NCBI GenBank assembly: GCA_948099385.1
Contig: CANUEZ040000024.1
Span: forward strand, 26,881,001-26,945,000
From: Fasciola hepatica
Lineage: Eukaryota; Platyhelminthes; Trematoda; Plagiorchiida; Fasciolidae
Length of the DNA stretch: 64,000 nt
Reading direction: 5' to 3'
Each line of letters opens with the position of its first letter. Position 1 is the first letter of the stretch. The notes beneath the pieces are model-generated. The model made no database searches. It was not told the origin of the DNA and saw only the letters and a program-made list of their open reading frames with translations. Position numbers and translations under genes: made by a program. Below, one piece after another: positions 11,295 through 20,390 of the stretch.

Positions 11295-11877
11295 GGGGTT
11301 TCCCCCTAGAAGGCCGACGCAGTTGGGCTTCGACCCGTGATGGGTACGTCGGATTCGGTAACGAGAGACGTTTTCCATGCCTCCCGCCACGGTCGAACAC
11401 AACAGCGAAGCCAGCACAAGCCGTTCTCCATGACTCACACTGGTCGCTGTGCGTCGATCGCAAAATTGCGTCCTCCTCAAAATGTTATCCGACCGGGGTA
11501 GATCCTGTTCGTGACCTGGCAGTGGTGGTTTTGTTGTAGGGTTTGTCGTTGTCGGCATATCCCAAAGTTCCGTGTCCCTGTGGTTGTCATTGCCTTCGTA
11601 AGCGAGCCAGCGTCCGGCTTCAAATGAGTCCAGTCGCGATCCAGTGAGCCTTGTGTTGGAGCCATGCGAGATCCTGGAATTCCATGTGGTTCTGTCTGAC
11701 GGGACGAGCTGGAAGGAAAGAAACACAAGGAAGCTGCGCCTCGAGGCGCGATCGGATATTCCACTGAGGGGGACATACCGGCGCAATACAGGCTGCCGCC
11801 ACCCTTGTCGTGATCACCACGTGGTCGTGCATTCATGTATAATAGGACTATATACAAGTTGAATATGAAGAGTAAAC

Positions 11878-14800
11878 TTAAATATATACAACTGTTACAT
11901 ATTCAGAAAACCTCGTTGGCTGTCGCAGCTCGCGGCCGCGTCGATTTCTCCTGTTGACCGGTGCAGCTGTGTCTTTCGTGGAGTTTGGTGTTGCAACAGA
12001 TAACGACGGGTCGTTAGTGGGAGTAACAGGGGCCGACTCGGGACGACTAACCGAAGGTTGTGAGCAGGTAGGGACACCGAGAGGGTTGTTCGAGGTGGGT
12101 TCTGCCTCGATGAAGGCTGGTTTGAGGCGGTCTATGCTGATGGTCTCCTTCCTGCCCTCGACGTCCACCACGTATTTCTTTTCCTTCCGCTGGACGACGC
12201 GGAACGGGCCAGAGTAAGCCGCCTGCAGTGGTGATCGCACTGCATCTACTCGAATAAACACATGGCTGGTGGTAGCTAGAGCGGTAGGTATGTAGTTGCT
12301 CAGGGTTTGTTCTCGTGGTGGGGTGGGCTTTATCACCCGCATTTGGTGCGACAGCCGTTTTGCGTAATCCCCGTAATTAAAACTCATAGGTGGTAATGGA
12401 GAAACCAACTCACCTGGAAGTCGTAGTGTGCAACCATAAACCAGTTCAGCCGCCGTAACACCCATATCGGCTTTAACGGTGTTACGCAGTCCTAAGAGAA
12501 CGATCGGCAAAACTTCACTCCATAATGGATTATCACGAGCACGAAGGGCAGCTTTCAGCTGGCGATGGAATCGCTCCACCATGCCATTGGCCTGAGGATG
12601 ATAGGCCGTCGTCTTGTTGTGTCGACAACCGAATGCGTTTAGTAGCTCGTGGAAGGCGCCGTCGAAATGAGAACCGCGATCAGTGGTCACGATAGCAGGG
12701 CAACAGAACTGACTCACCCAACCGGTTAGAAATGCTTTTGCAGCTTCCTCTGAGGTTGGGCGAGGAATAGGTATGGCCTGTGGCCAGCGAGTGAAACGAT
12801 CTACGCAAGTGAGGATGTAGACGCAGCCATTGGATGGCGAAAGTGGCCCCACGAGATCCACATGCACATGATGAAGGCGTGCGTCCGGTTCGCAGAATGT
12901 GCCTAAAGTAGATTTGGTGTGACGATGTATCTTAACTCGTTGGCACTGGAGACAAGCACGAGCCCAAAGACGTACGTCACTTTTGACGCAAGGCCAGACG
13001 AATCGCTCGGTGACTAGTTTCACTGAGGCGGTTACCCCAGGGTGCGATAAGTTGTGGAGGCTGGTAAAAACTCGTCGGCGAAAACTGGCAGGAACTAGTG
13101 GTCGGGGTGGACCTTGTGACACATCGCAAATGATAGTTACGTCCGAAGTTGGAAGGGCCACTGCCACTAGGTGCAGGGAGCTGTTGTGTCTGAGTTGCTC
13201 TACCTCAGGATCTGTTGTTCGGGCTGCGGCGATTGCTTCTAGGTCTATGCCCATGGGTAGTGGGTAGTCGATATTGTGGACGCGTGAGAGTGCGTCTGCT
13301 ACGGGATTGTGTGCCCCAGAGACGTGTCGAATGTCCGTAGTAAACTGCGAAACATAGTCTAAGTGGCGAATCTCACGTGGCGAATATCGGTCAGAAGCTG
13401 ACTGTAGGGGGTAAACTGGTGGTTTATGATCTGTGAACACTGTGAACGTTTGGCCTCGAGTGTGTGCCGGAAGTGCCGGATACCCAAATAGATTTCCAGT
13501 AGTTCTATGCTGAACGTCCTATATCGGAATTCCGCAGGCTGGAGACGTTTGGAGAAGAAAGCTATTGGTTGCCATGAATTGTTGACGAATTGCTGCAACA
13601 CTGCTCCAACAGCCGTGTCCGAAGCATCTGTTCCTAATGCCAGGGGAGCGGAAGGATCGGGATGTGCAAGGAGTGCTATGTTGGCGATAGCATCCTTGAT
13701 CAAAGTAAAAGCTGCCTGCGCCGTGTCGGGAAAAATGAATTTCCGCTTATGTCCACGTAAAAGGTCTGTTAGAGGCTGCATTATTTCGGCGCAGTGTGGG
13801 ATAAAGCGGCGATAAAAGTTAACCAGGCCAGAAAATTGGCGCAACTGTCGGTAAGAGTGAGGCTCGGGATAGTCGCGAATTGCCACCACCTTGTCAGGCA
13901 GGGGCTGTATGCCTGAGGCTGAGATTTCGTGACCCAGGAACGTGATGGTCGTCCTACCTTATTCGCACTTAGCAGGGTTAATGGTTACACCGTGTTGGCT
14001 AAGGCGCTCAAAAAGAGCACGCAGGTGTGTCATATGCTCTTCTTTTGAAGAACTTGCCACCAAAATATCGTCTAAGTACACGTAGACATTCTTCAAACCG
14101 CGTGTTGCCTCATGCATAAACCTTTGAAAGGTTTGGGCTGCATTGCTGAGCCCAAAATGCATGCGCAAAAACTCGAATAGTCCGAATGGAGTTGTGACAG
14201 CGGTTTTAGGGATGTCAGCCTCTGCTACTGGGATTTGGTGGTAGGCTCTGACGAGGTCGATTCTGCTGAAAACAGAACAACCAGACAGGGTAGAAGTAAG
14301 ATCTTGAATATGTGGAATGGAGTACCTGTCCGGGACAGTAGCCTGGTTGAGGGCCCTGTAGTCACCGCAGGGGCGCCAATCGCCATTAGGTTTAGGAACC
14401 ATGTGAAGGGGCGAGGCCCAAGGGCTACTGGACGGGCGTATTATGCCTAATTCTAGCATGTGTTCAAACTCAGCCTGTGCTACGCGAAGCTTGTCTAAGC
14501 GACGTGGTCGGCTAAATGCTGGGGGTCCTTTAGTGACAATATGGTGGGTAACGTTAGTGGTCACCGCGGGAAGGGGGCCAGATTGTCTTAGCATTGCCGG
14601 GTAAGCTGAAAGTAGGTCTGCGTACGGGTGTTCGGCCTGCGGTTCGATGTATAGGGGCGTGATGTGATTCCCGGAGGAATACGACCCGGTTACGGAAAGA
14701 GAAGTCTGCCGGTCGACAACTCTCCGGCCTCGTGCATCGATCAGGAGGTCGAAATGGTCTAGGAAGTCGATGCCTAGTATGGGATAAGGGACGTCTGCTA

Positions 14801-15098
14801 CTATGAACACCCAGCGGAAGGTGCGACGTAGTCCTAAGTTAAGTGTGAGTGACTAACGGCCGTAAGTAGCAATGGGAGTGCCATTGGCAGCACGGAGTTG
14901 TTGGACTGACGGGTTCGTTGCATCACCTGCCTCCTTTGGAATGACACTTACTGCTGCACCGGTGTCAATTAGGAACAGGCTATTGGAAACTAAATCTCGG
15001 ACATGCAACAGACGACTGCTATTATGGCTGCCGACCGCGTTAGTCGTCGGAACGCGTCGGGATATTAGTTTCCCTGTTTGGCACCTGGGAAGGTGCAA
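11878..15098 (-). pseudogene. CsRn1-like pol: protease, reverse transcriptase, RNase H, integrase
   Basis: Reading from 15098 downward: aspartic protease with LIDTGAAVSVIP, then a TAA at 14853-14855; [16 protein letters not shown], then RT from about 14450 with [31 protein letters not shown] and intact YLDD near 14064-14078; a TAA at 13959-13961; thumb and RNase H with GTDASDTAVGA (13889-13450); a frame change at about 13445; FTDHK, ADALSR, then integrase with an H-H-C-C site (CLQCQR), HVHVDLVGPL, TTDRGSHF and NGMVERFHRQ, that is D, D and E retained, and a GPF.V-type C-terminal segment ending at 11878. Both nonsense codons are in frame with the flanking sequence, so they are simple point lesions. 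Catalytic residues survive in all domains. Confidence 0.93.
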
Positions 15099-15885
15099 CC
15101 GGCTTCGCAGCGCCGGGCCTTTTCCCGAAATCGTATGTGGTACCGACAGTACTTTGATCGAGATGGGCTAACGCGGCGGTCAGGGGAAGGGCTTCTGAGA
15201 CGTTCACGTCGGTCAGAGTTGTGATAAGATATATGGTTTCTACAGTGAGAACAACCAGGAGAGGAAAAACGTCTGAAAGCCCGCTCGAAAGCAGCTATCA
15301 GAGTGTCCTCGGAGTGTGTTCCTACGGTGGAGCTGTGGTCTGGGGGCTGCTCGAGTTTGTTACGGCGGTAATTTGTGGATGGTACCGGTCCATAATACCG
15401 TCCGCTAGTTTAGCCGCTTCTGTGAGCTTAAGGTGGCTGGAAACCTCGAGCAGTGCTTGAATGTTGGGTGGTAGTCGTTGTACCCACAACTCTTTAAGGA
15501 CGTTTTCCTCTAAAAGTTGCCCTGCCAGCTGCTGCATTTCTCTCAGTAATGCAGAGGGCTTCTTGCTACCTAACTCTGTCCCTTGGGTCAGCCGTTTTAG
15601 TCTGGACGATTCTGACGGTAAAAGACAAGAGATTACCGCGTCTTTCACGGCTGTGTAAGAACTGTTATTAAATATTACATCGCGTATCTGAGTAGCAACG
15701 TCACGGGGAAGGCGACCGATAGTCCACAAGTAACGGGTTCGTTCGCTTGTAATTCTATGTGATTCAAACTCTGCCTCCAACATATGAAACCAGAGTTGAG
15801 GGTCATCAATAAAAAACTGAGGGACGGTTAGGGAGACTGTCGAAACGGACGGTTCCGGGTCAGGTTTACGGTCGTTGCTAGCCAT
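15092..15885 (-). pseudogene. CsRn1-like gag
   Basis: A 187-codon frame (15885-15322) begins MASNDRKPDPEP and contains the gag capsid-like sequence with FIDDPQLWFHMLEAEFE and SALLREMQQLAGQ, typical of this group. After a stop and frame changes, the C-x2-H-x9-C-x3-C nucleocapsid motif follows on the minus strand from 15148 to 15092, just before protease. The gag frame, the motif frame and the pol frame are all different. At least one of these shifts is probably a lesion and one could be a natural gag-pol frameshift. Confidence 0.82.
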
Positions 15886-16092
15886 AGTTGCAATGGTATA
15901 TCAAATGTAAAATGATATAAAGAGGTCAGTGCAGCAAAAGTGAAACACTTATAATATGGATATAAGAAAATATATATAAGGGATATGGTAACTGATATCC
16001 AGAATTTACCGTTTATATATCGGAAAAGTGTATATGTAAACGAATAAATGTGATTGAGGGACTTACGAATGTCCTTCGAGAATTAATTTGTT

Positions 16093-16106
16093 GTTCGGGC
16101 TCACCA
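16093..16106 (-). other. Probable primer binding site of CsRn1-like element
   Basis: On the minus strand TGGTGAGCCCGAAC starts two bases inside the 5' LTR (spacer AC). A TGG start 2 nt from the LTR is the normal position for a tRNA primer site. CsRn1-type elements are reported to use tRNA-Trp, but I cannot verify the match here. Confidence 0.7.
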
Positions 16107-16108
16107 GT

Positions 16109-16377
16109 TGAGGATTAATCTCAGTTAAGTCAGGACCTGCTCCCGTATAGAGTCTATAGCCCGTGGTCCTCGGTATGTGACACGTTAGCGAATATACTCG
16201 GCAGCGCGCAAAGCAGAACTCAAAACGCTGGAGCGGGACAACGTGTGTATTGGAGGAGCGCAACGGCGTGCAGACGACGTACACAGGCGGAGCAAGTGGC
16301 GCCACCAAAAACGGTCATTGTTCAAATAAACAAATTTGTTAGTCTTCGTCATCGAGTGCTTTATTGGTAGCACTACA
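16109..16377 (-). repeat. 5' LTR of CsRn1-like element
   Basis: 269 bp with intact ends (TGTAGTGC to TAATCCTCA on the minus strand). It differs from 11026-11294 at two positions in the terminal bases and two internally. Confidence 0.93.
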
Positions 16378-16651
16378 AGTATTTCGGTACGCGTACTTTT
16401 TGAAGAGTTCACTCTTCAGAAGAGTTTATTCTCTTCAAAAACTGGGTATACTTTTTGGTGTCCTTTTTGGTGTTTTTTTGTTATTGGTGTCAGCGCAACT
16501 GATGCCGGATAGCATCTTTTTGTGGCGCTTTTTCTAGTGTACCGTTTCTGTGGAACTTTCGTAGTGTGCAGGTTTGCTACACTTGCCTTAGTGAGCCCCC
16601 ATCAGAAGTAGAAGTAGAGTCATTCATTCGATTACTAAGGCGGGGGAAAGC

Positions 16652-17225
16652 CACTAGAATGGTGGCTGGGCAAAGGGGGTTTAACTACACAGAGCGTCTC
16701 CGTGCCCTAGACCTATTCTCGATGGAAAGACGGCGCATTCGCGGGGATTTGATAGAAACCTTCAAGGTAATGAAAGGACTGTCAGGAGTAAGTCGAGAAG
16801 ACCTTTTTTCGCTGATCCCCGAGAGCGGCACAAGGGGGCATAGCCTTAGATTACAAAGGAAACATTCGAGGCTCCAAATTAGGGCGAAGTACTTCTCAAA
16901 TAGAGTGGTACCCTATTGGAATAAGCTCCCGGAAGAGGTCATAAATACCACAACAGTGAAGGCCTTTAAGAAAGCACTAGACCTATGTTGGGTGGCGGTA
17001 TACCCCGAGTTAGGCTAAGCAGCTTTTAGGGTCAGATGCAATTTACTTATTGTTTCCACCTTACTCTGCCAGGGCTGATACTGCACAAAATTTCTGCCTT
17101 TCAGAAAAAGAAAATCACGCAGTGTTGGGAGCTACGGAAACGCGCCGACAACACAACTATCTGGACACACGATTGGCTCTAGCCACACCAAGTCCTGTGC
17201 AAACTGAACTGAACTGAACTGAACT
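16652..17225 (+). mobile_element. CR1-like 3' fragment nested in RTE-A
   Basis: Matches 22778-23363 of the CR1 element downstream. It encodes the C-terminal end of the CR1 RT protein (16566-17018 frame: RRRIRGDLIETFKVMKG, TRGHSLRLQRKHSRLQIRAK, VVPYWNKLPEEV), then the 3' UTR and a (TGAAC)n tail of about five units (17206-17230). The tail merges with GAAC of the target, a microhomology. No target duplication is visible. Confidence 0.9.
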
Positions 17226-18735
17226 GAACTTCCTCCAGTTCTTTTCAAACTGGGTGGTGAGGCGTTGATAAAATCACTTACCGCCTTGCTCCGTGATATT
17301 TGGAACGAGGAGCGTATTCCGTTAATATAGAGTGAGTCATTGATTGTTCCCATCTTCAAGAAGAGAATACGCAATGACTGCAGTAATCATCGTGGGATTA
17401 GCTTAATTCCGATAGTCACCAAAGTATTAGCTTCGATTTTGCTGCACCGTCTTACACCGGCTCGCGAGAGGAAATACCCGCGAACAGCAGGCTGGATTCC
17501 GCCCAGGTCGAGGATGCATCGACCAGATTTTTACTCCTCGCCGACTACTTGAAACGCGTCACACGCACCGCCGACCGACAATAATGATTTTCCTAGACTT
17601 GAAAGGCGCTTTCGATTCAGTTGACCGAGCAGCGCTTTTCAGTGTTCTTCATCGAAAAGGTATGCCCCAGAAGTTCGTGAACCTACTGAGATCATTGTAT
17701 TCTCATACTTCTGGCCGCGTTAGAGTTTACGGTGAACTATCCGGTCGGTTCGAAACGATCAGTGGTGTTCGACAGGGATGTCCCATGTCTCCATTCCTGT
17801 TCAACTTCGTCATGGACGAAATAATGGAAAGTGCTTTGTAAAATCTTCAGGATGTAGGCGTCGAACTAGGAAATAGTGGAAAACTGTGTGATCTAGATTA
17901 CGCGGACGACGTTGTCTGCTTGTTCGAATGCACGGAACATGCTCAGATAATCTCGCAAGAGCTGTAGCTCCATTCGGCATGCGCTTTGCACCTTCAAAGT
18001 GCAAGGTGGATGCTACAAGACTGGACGTCAGCGATTCCGAGCTTGATGCTCGATGGGGAGGCGCTGTCAGTTGTGGACCACTTCACCTACCTCGGTAGCT
18101 GCGTGACGACGGATGGGAGCACAGTAGTAGAGGTGAGTATGCGGATATCCAAGGCTGGAGCTGCGTACGCTGGATTGAAGCACTTGCGGCGCCGACCTGA
18201 TATTTCACTGAAGTTGAAAGGTCGTGTATACTGTGCCGCAGTTCGTTCAGTTTTGTTGTATGGTTGCGAAACTTGGAGTCTGCATTTTGAAGATATTCGT
18301 CGTCTTGAGGTTTTCGACCATCTATGTTTACGTAGTATCGCTAGGATTGGGTGGAATAGCCGATTAAGCAACGATGAGGTGAGAAAGCGAGTATTGGGTA
18401 CTAATTCAGAGAACGTTCTGTCACAGCGTATCCAACTTAGTAGACTTCGTTGGTTGGGACACGTGTTACGTATGGCAAGCACACGTCTACGGTACCGTGT
18501 CCTATTCTCCGCCCCTCCTAGGGAGTGGAAGAAACCACGTGGAGGTCAACAGATGACGTGGCAGCGAGGAATGAGAAAATGTACAGCAAACTTAGGAAAA
18601 GTAGGTGCTTCACATCTTCGTCGTTGGGGTCCAAAAGATCCGTCTACCAGTTGGCTGGAGACAGTGAAGGATATGGCTGCGAACCGCGAGCAGTGGCGAT
18701 CGTGTTGTCACTTACTGTCGAATCAGAATGATTGA
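17226..18735 (+). pseudogene. RTE-A reverse transcriptase, defective
   Basis: RT homology runs through LIVPIFKK, NHRGISLIPIVTKVLASILLHRL, then in another frame QQAGFRPGRGCIDQIF, MIFLDLKGAFDSVDR, SGVRQGCPMSPFLFNFVMDEI, DYADDVVCLFE (YADD intact) and the RTE C-terminal region with LYGCETWSL, LRWLGHVLRM and WLETVKDMA. Lesions are TAG for Trp (17328-17330), a frame change near 17472, TAA at 17839-17841, TAG at 17965-17967 and a compensating shift near 18008. All of these lesions are also present in the copy at 33159-34668. Confidence 0.92.
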
Positions 18736-19019
18736 TCAATGTGCGTTTGTACAGTTAGACTGTGTATTCTGTGTGTTGGCTACTAGGGTATTCTTTCCTT
18801 TTCCCACCCATGTAGGTCTAGTCCCTGTTTATCTTGTATATCCATACTTTCTAATTCAACGTGCAATATAGTGAGAAAGGCAGTGGTCAGTGGAGCTTGC
18901 CCTACTGTTTAACGCTGTACGATGGTGATGACCGTTTGTGTCTGTTTGAAAGGTTGTGTTATTATCCTACTGGTGTTCGAGACAGTATTTTCAAACAAAC
19001 TCGACCATCACTGCTGAAA

Positions 19020-20165
19020 TGAATGGAACCGAGGTTGATCCCATTGGTCAGGCGGTAAGCTGTGGGAACAAGGAATACACGGACCTGGCGCAAAATGGGG
19101 AATTGAATGCGACCAGTGTTACATTTGGTATCATCAAAAGTGCTCCAAGCTGGAAGAGAAAGACTTCGAGCTGCACATCAAGTACGCATCGCTCAAGTGG
19201 ATATGCGCCCAATGCTTCGCGTTTGCAGACGAGTGCTCGCGCATAATTCGAGGCGAACTAGGGCAAGGGGACACGAACATGAAGCTGGAACCAAAACTAG
19301 AGAGGGCGAGTTCGATCCATTGCTTAGAGGGAAAGGAAAACCGGGTGCCAGAGCAGAAAAAAAACAACCTAAGCCAAAGGGCAAAGAGGCAGCAGGATTC
19401 ACCAATGTGGAAAAAAGCCTCCTGACGGAAGAAGAATCCCTCAAGGAGCAGGTCAGACGCCTAGATGCTGAAGTGCAACGCATGAAGCGTGACACTGAAG
19501 TCATGGCAGACAGAAGTAGAAGACTGCTACTTCTTAACCTTGGGGAGAACATCGTGAAAGACGGTAGGATCAGGAAGGAGGAAAACCGCTGGCATGTGAC
19601 TGAGGTTCTTAGGATGGCTGGCCTACCTCCTACGACACCAATAGTCAAATGCCATCGAATAGGACTATGACGTGGGACACAACCAGCGCCGCCACGACCC
19701 CTGGTAGTTGTGTTCCACAGTGTCTACTGGAGGGATATGCTGCTGTCCAGGGCGGGAGAAGTTGAGGGCAGCGCGCAGGGAATAGTTAGGATTACACATG
19801 ACAGCCCAGCTTTTGTCAAACCGGGTAATGCCATAGTCTCGTTGAGAACGGGCACACCTGGTCTTAAGAGGCCGAATCTACATATAGCGAAACTGGAGAT
19901 GACCCCTCTTGGGAAGTCAACACCTAAGGCCCAAGGAGTAATTCAGGTACCAAAGGTGGCTTCAAGCGCCGGTAAACAAACAGCCAAAGTTCAGGAAGTT
20001 CGAAAGACCAAAAAGAAGGGGACTCACAGGGCATTCAGTCCGGTCGGTGTTGAGAACGGCCGGCCAGCCAGCCCGATTCTAAAGGAGACTCCCAAAAAGT
20101 TCTCTGGTGCAACCAGCGAAGTTGGAGGTATTAGAGGGAAAAGCCTAGAAAACCAGTTGGGTTGA
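19020..20165 (+). pseudogene. CR1 ORF1 (PHD-type finger and coiled coil)
   Basis: An N-terminal Cys-rich segment reads SCGNKEYTDLAQNG and, after a one-base shift near 19100, IECDQCYIWYHQKC followed by KWICAQC at about 19200-19225. The C-x2-C, W-Y-H-x2-C and C-x2-C pattern is that of a PHD finger, known in ORF1 of many CR1-type elements. Next come a basic linker, then an Arg/Glu-rich stretch (EEESLKEQVRRLDAEVQRMK) that looks like a coiled coil, and a region with CHRIG and RPLVVVFHSVYW that suggests an RNA-binding fold. A stop and frame change near 19670 split it. The frame 19710-20165 is the C-terminal end. Confidence 0.75.
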
Positions 20166-20390
20166 GGTGGTCGCAAGATCATCCCGGGCCATCGGTATGG
20201 CGACTCGAAAGGGGGTAACGTCCTTTGTGCATGTTGAGCCCGACACCGGGTCGACGGGCGGAAAAGAAAAAGCCACGAAACTCAGAGTGTCACGATATCC
20301 AAGATGCTGCACCGCCGACACCTTTGGAGGCAAAAATGGGGCATCACCTCGGAGATTGCGCCCGAGGATACCCTAGCCCTAGAATTAGCA

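Larger units (their letters stand above)
11026..16377 (-). mobile_element. CsRn1-like Ty3/gypsy retrotransposon, full length
   Basis: Paired 269-bp LTRs at 11026-11294 and 16109-16377 flank gag and pol on the minus strand. A 5-bp target duplication AGTAT lies outside them (11021-11025 and 16378-16382). The LTRs differ at about four positions, so insertion was fairly recent. Gag contains an unusual C-x2-H-x9-C-x3-C motif on the minus strand between 15148 and 15092, which I associate with the CsRn1 group described from Clonorchis. The element is complete in structure, but gag-pol has at least two nonsense codons and frame changes, so this copy probably cannot move on its own. Confidence 0.93.
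16593..18932 (+). mobile_element. RTE-like element A, 5'-truncated copy, split by a CR1 fragment
   Basis: Segments 16593-16651 and 17226-18932 match 33088-33145 and 33159-34865 of the full-length A copy. A constant offset of 15933 bases across 17226-18920 shows no indels there. The copy ends in a short GATGGTGATGAC tail. A CR1 3' fragment (16652-17225) sits between the two segments and 13 bases of the RTE are absent at the junction. From 17371 to the end only about four differences from the other copy are seen, while 17226-17370 has about eleven. Confidence 0.9.
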
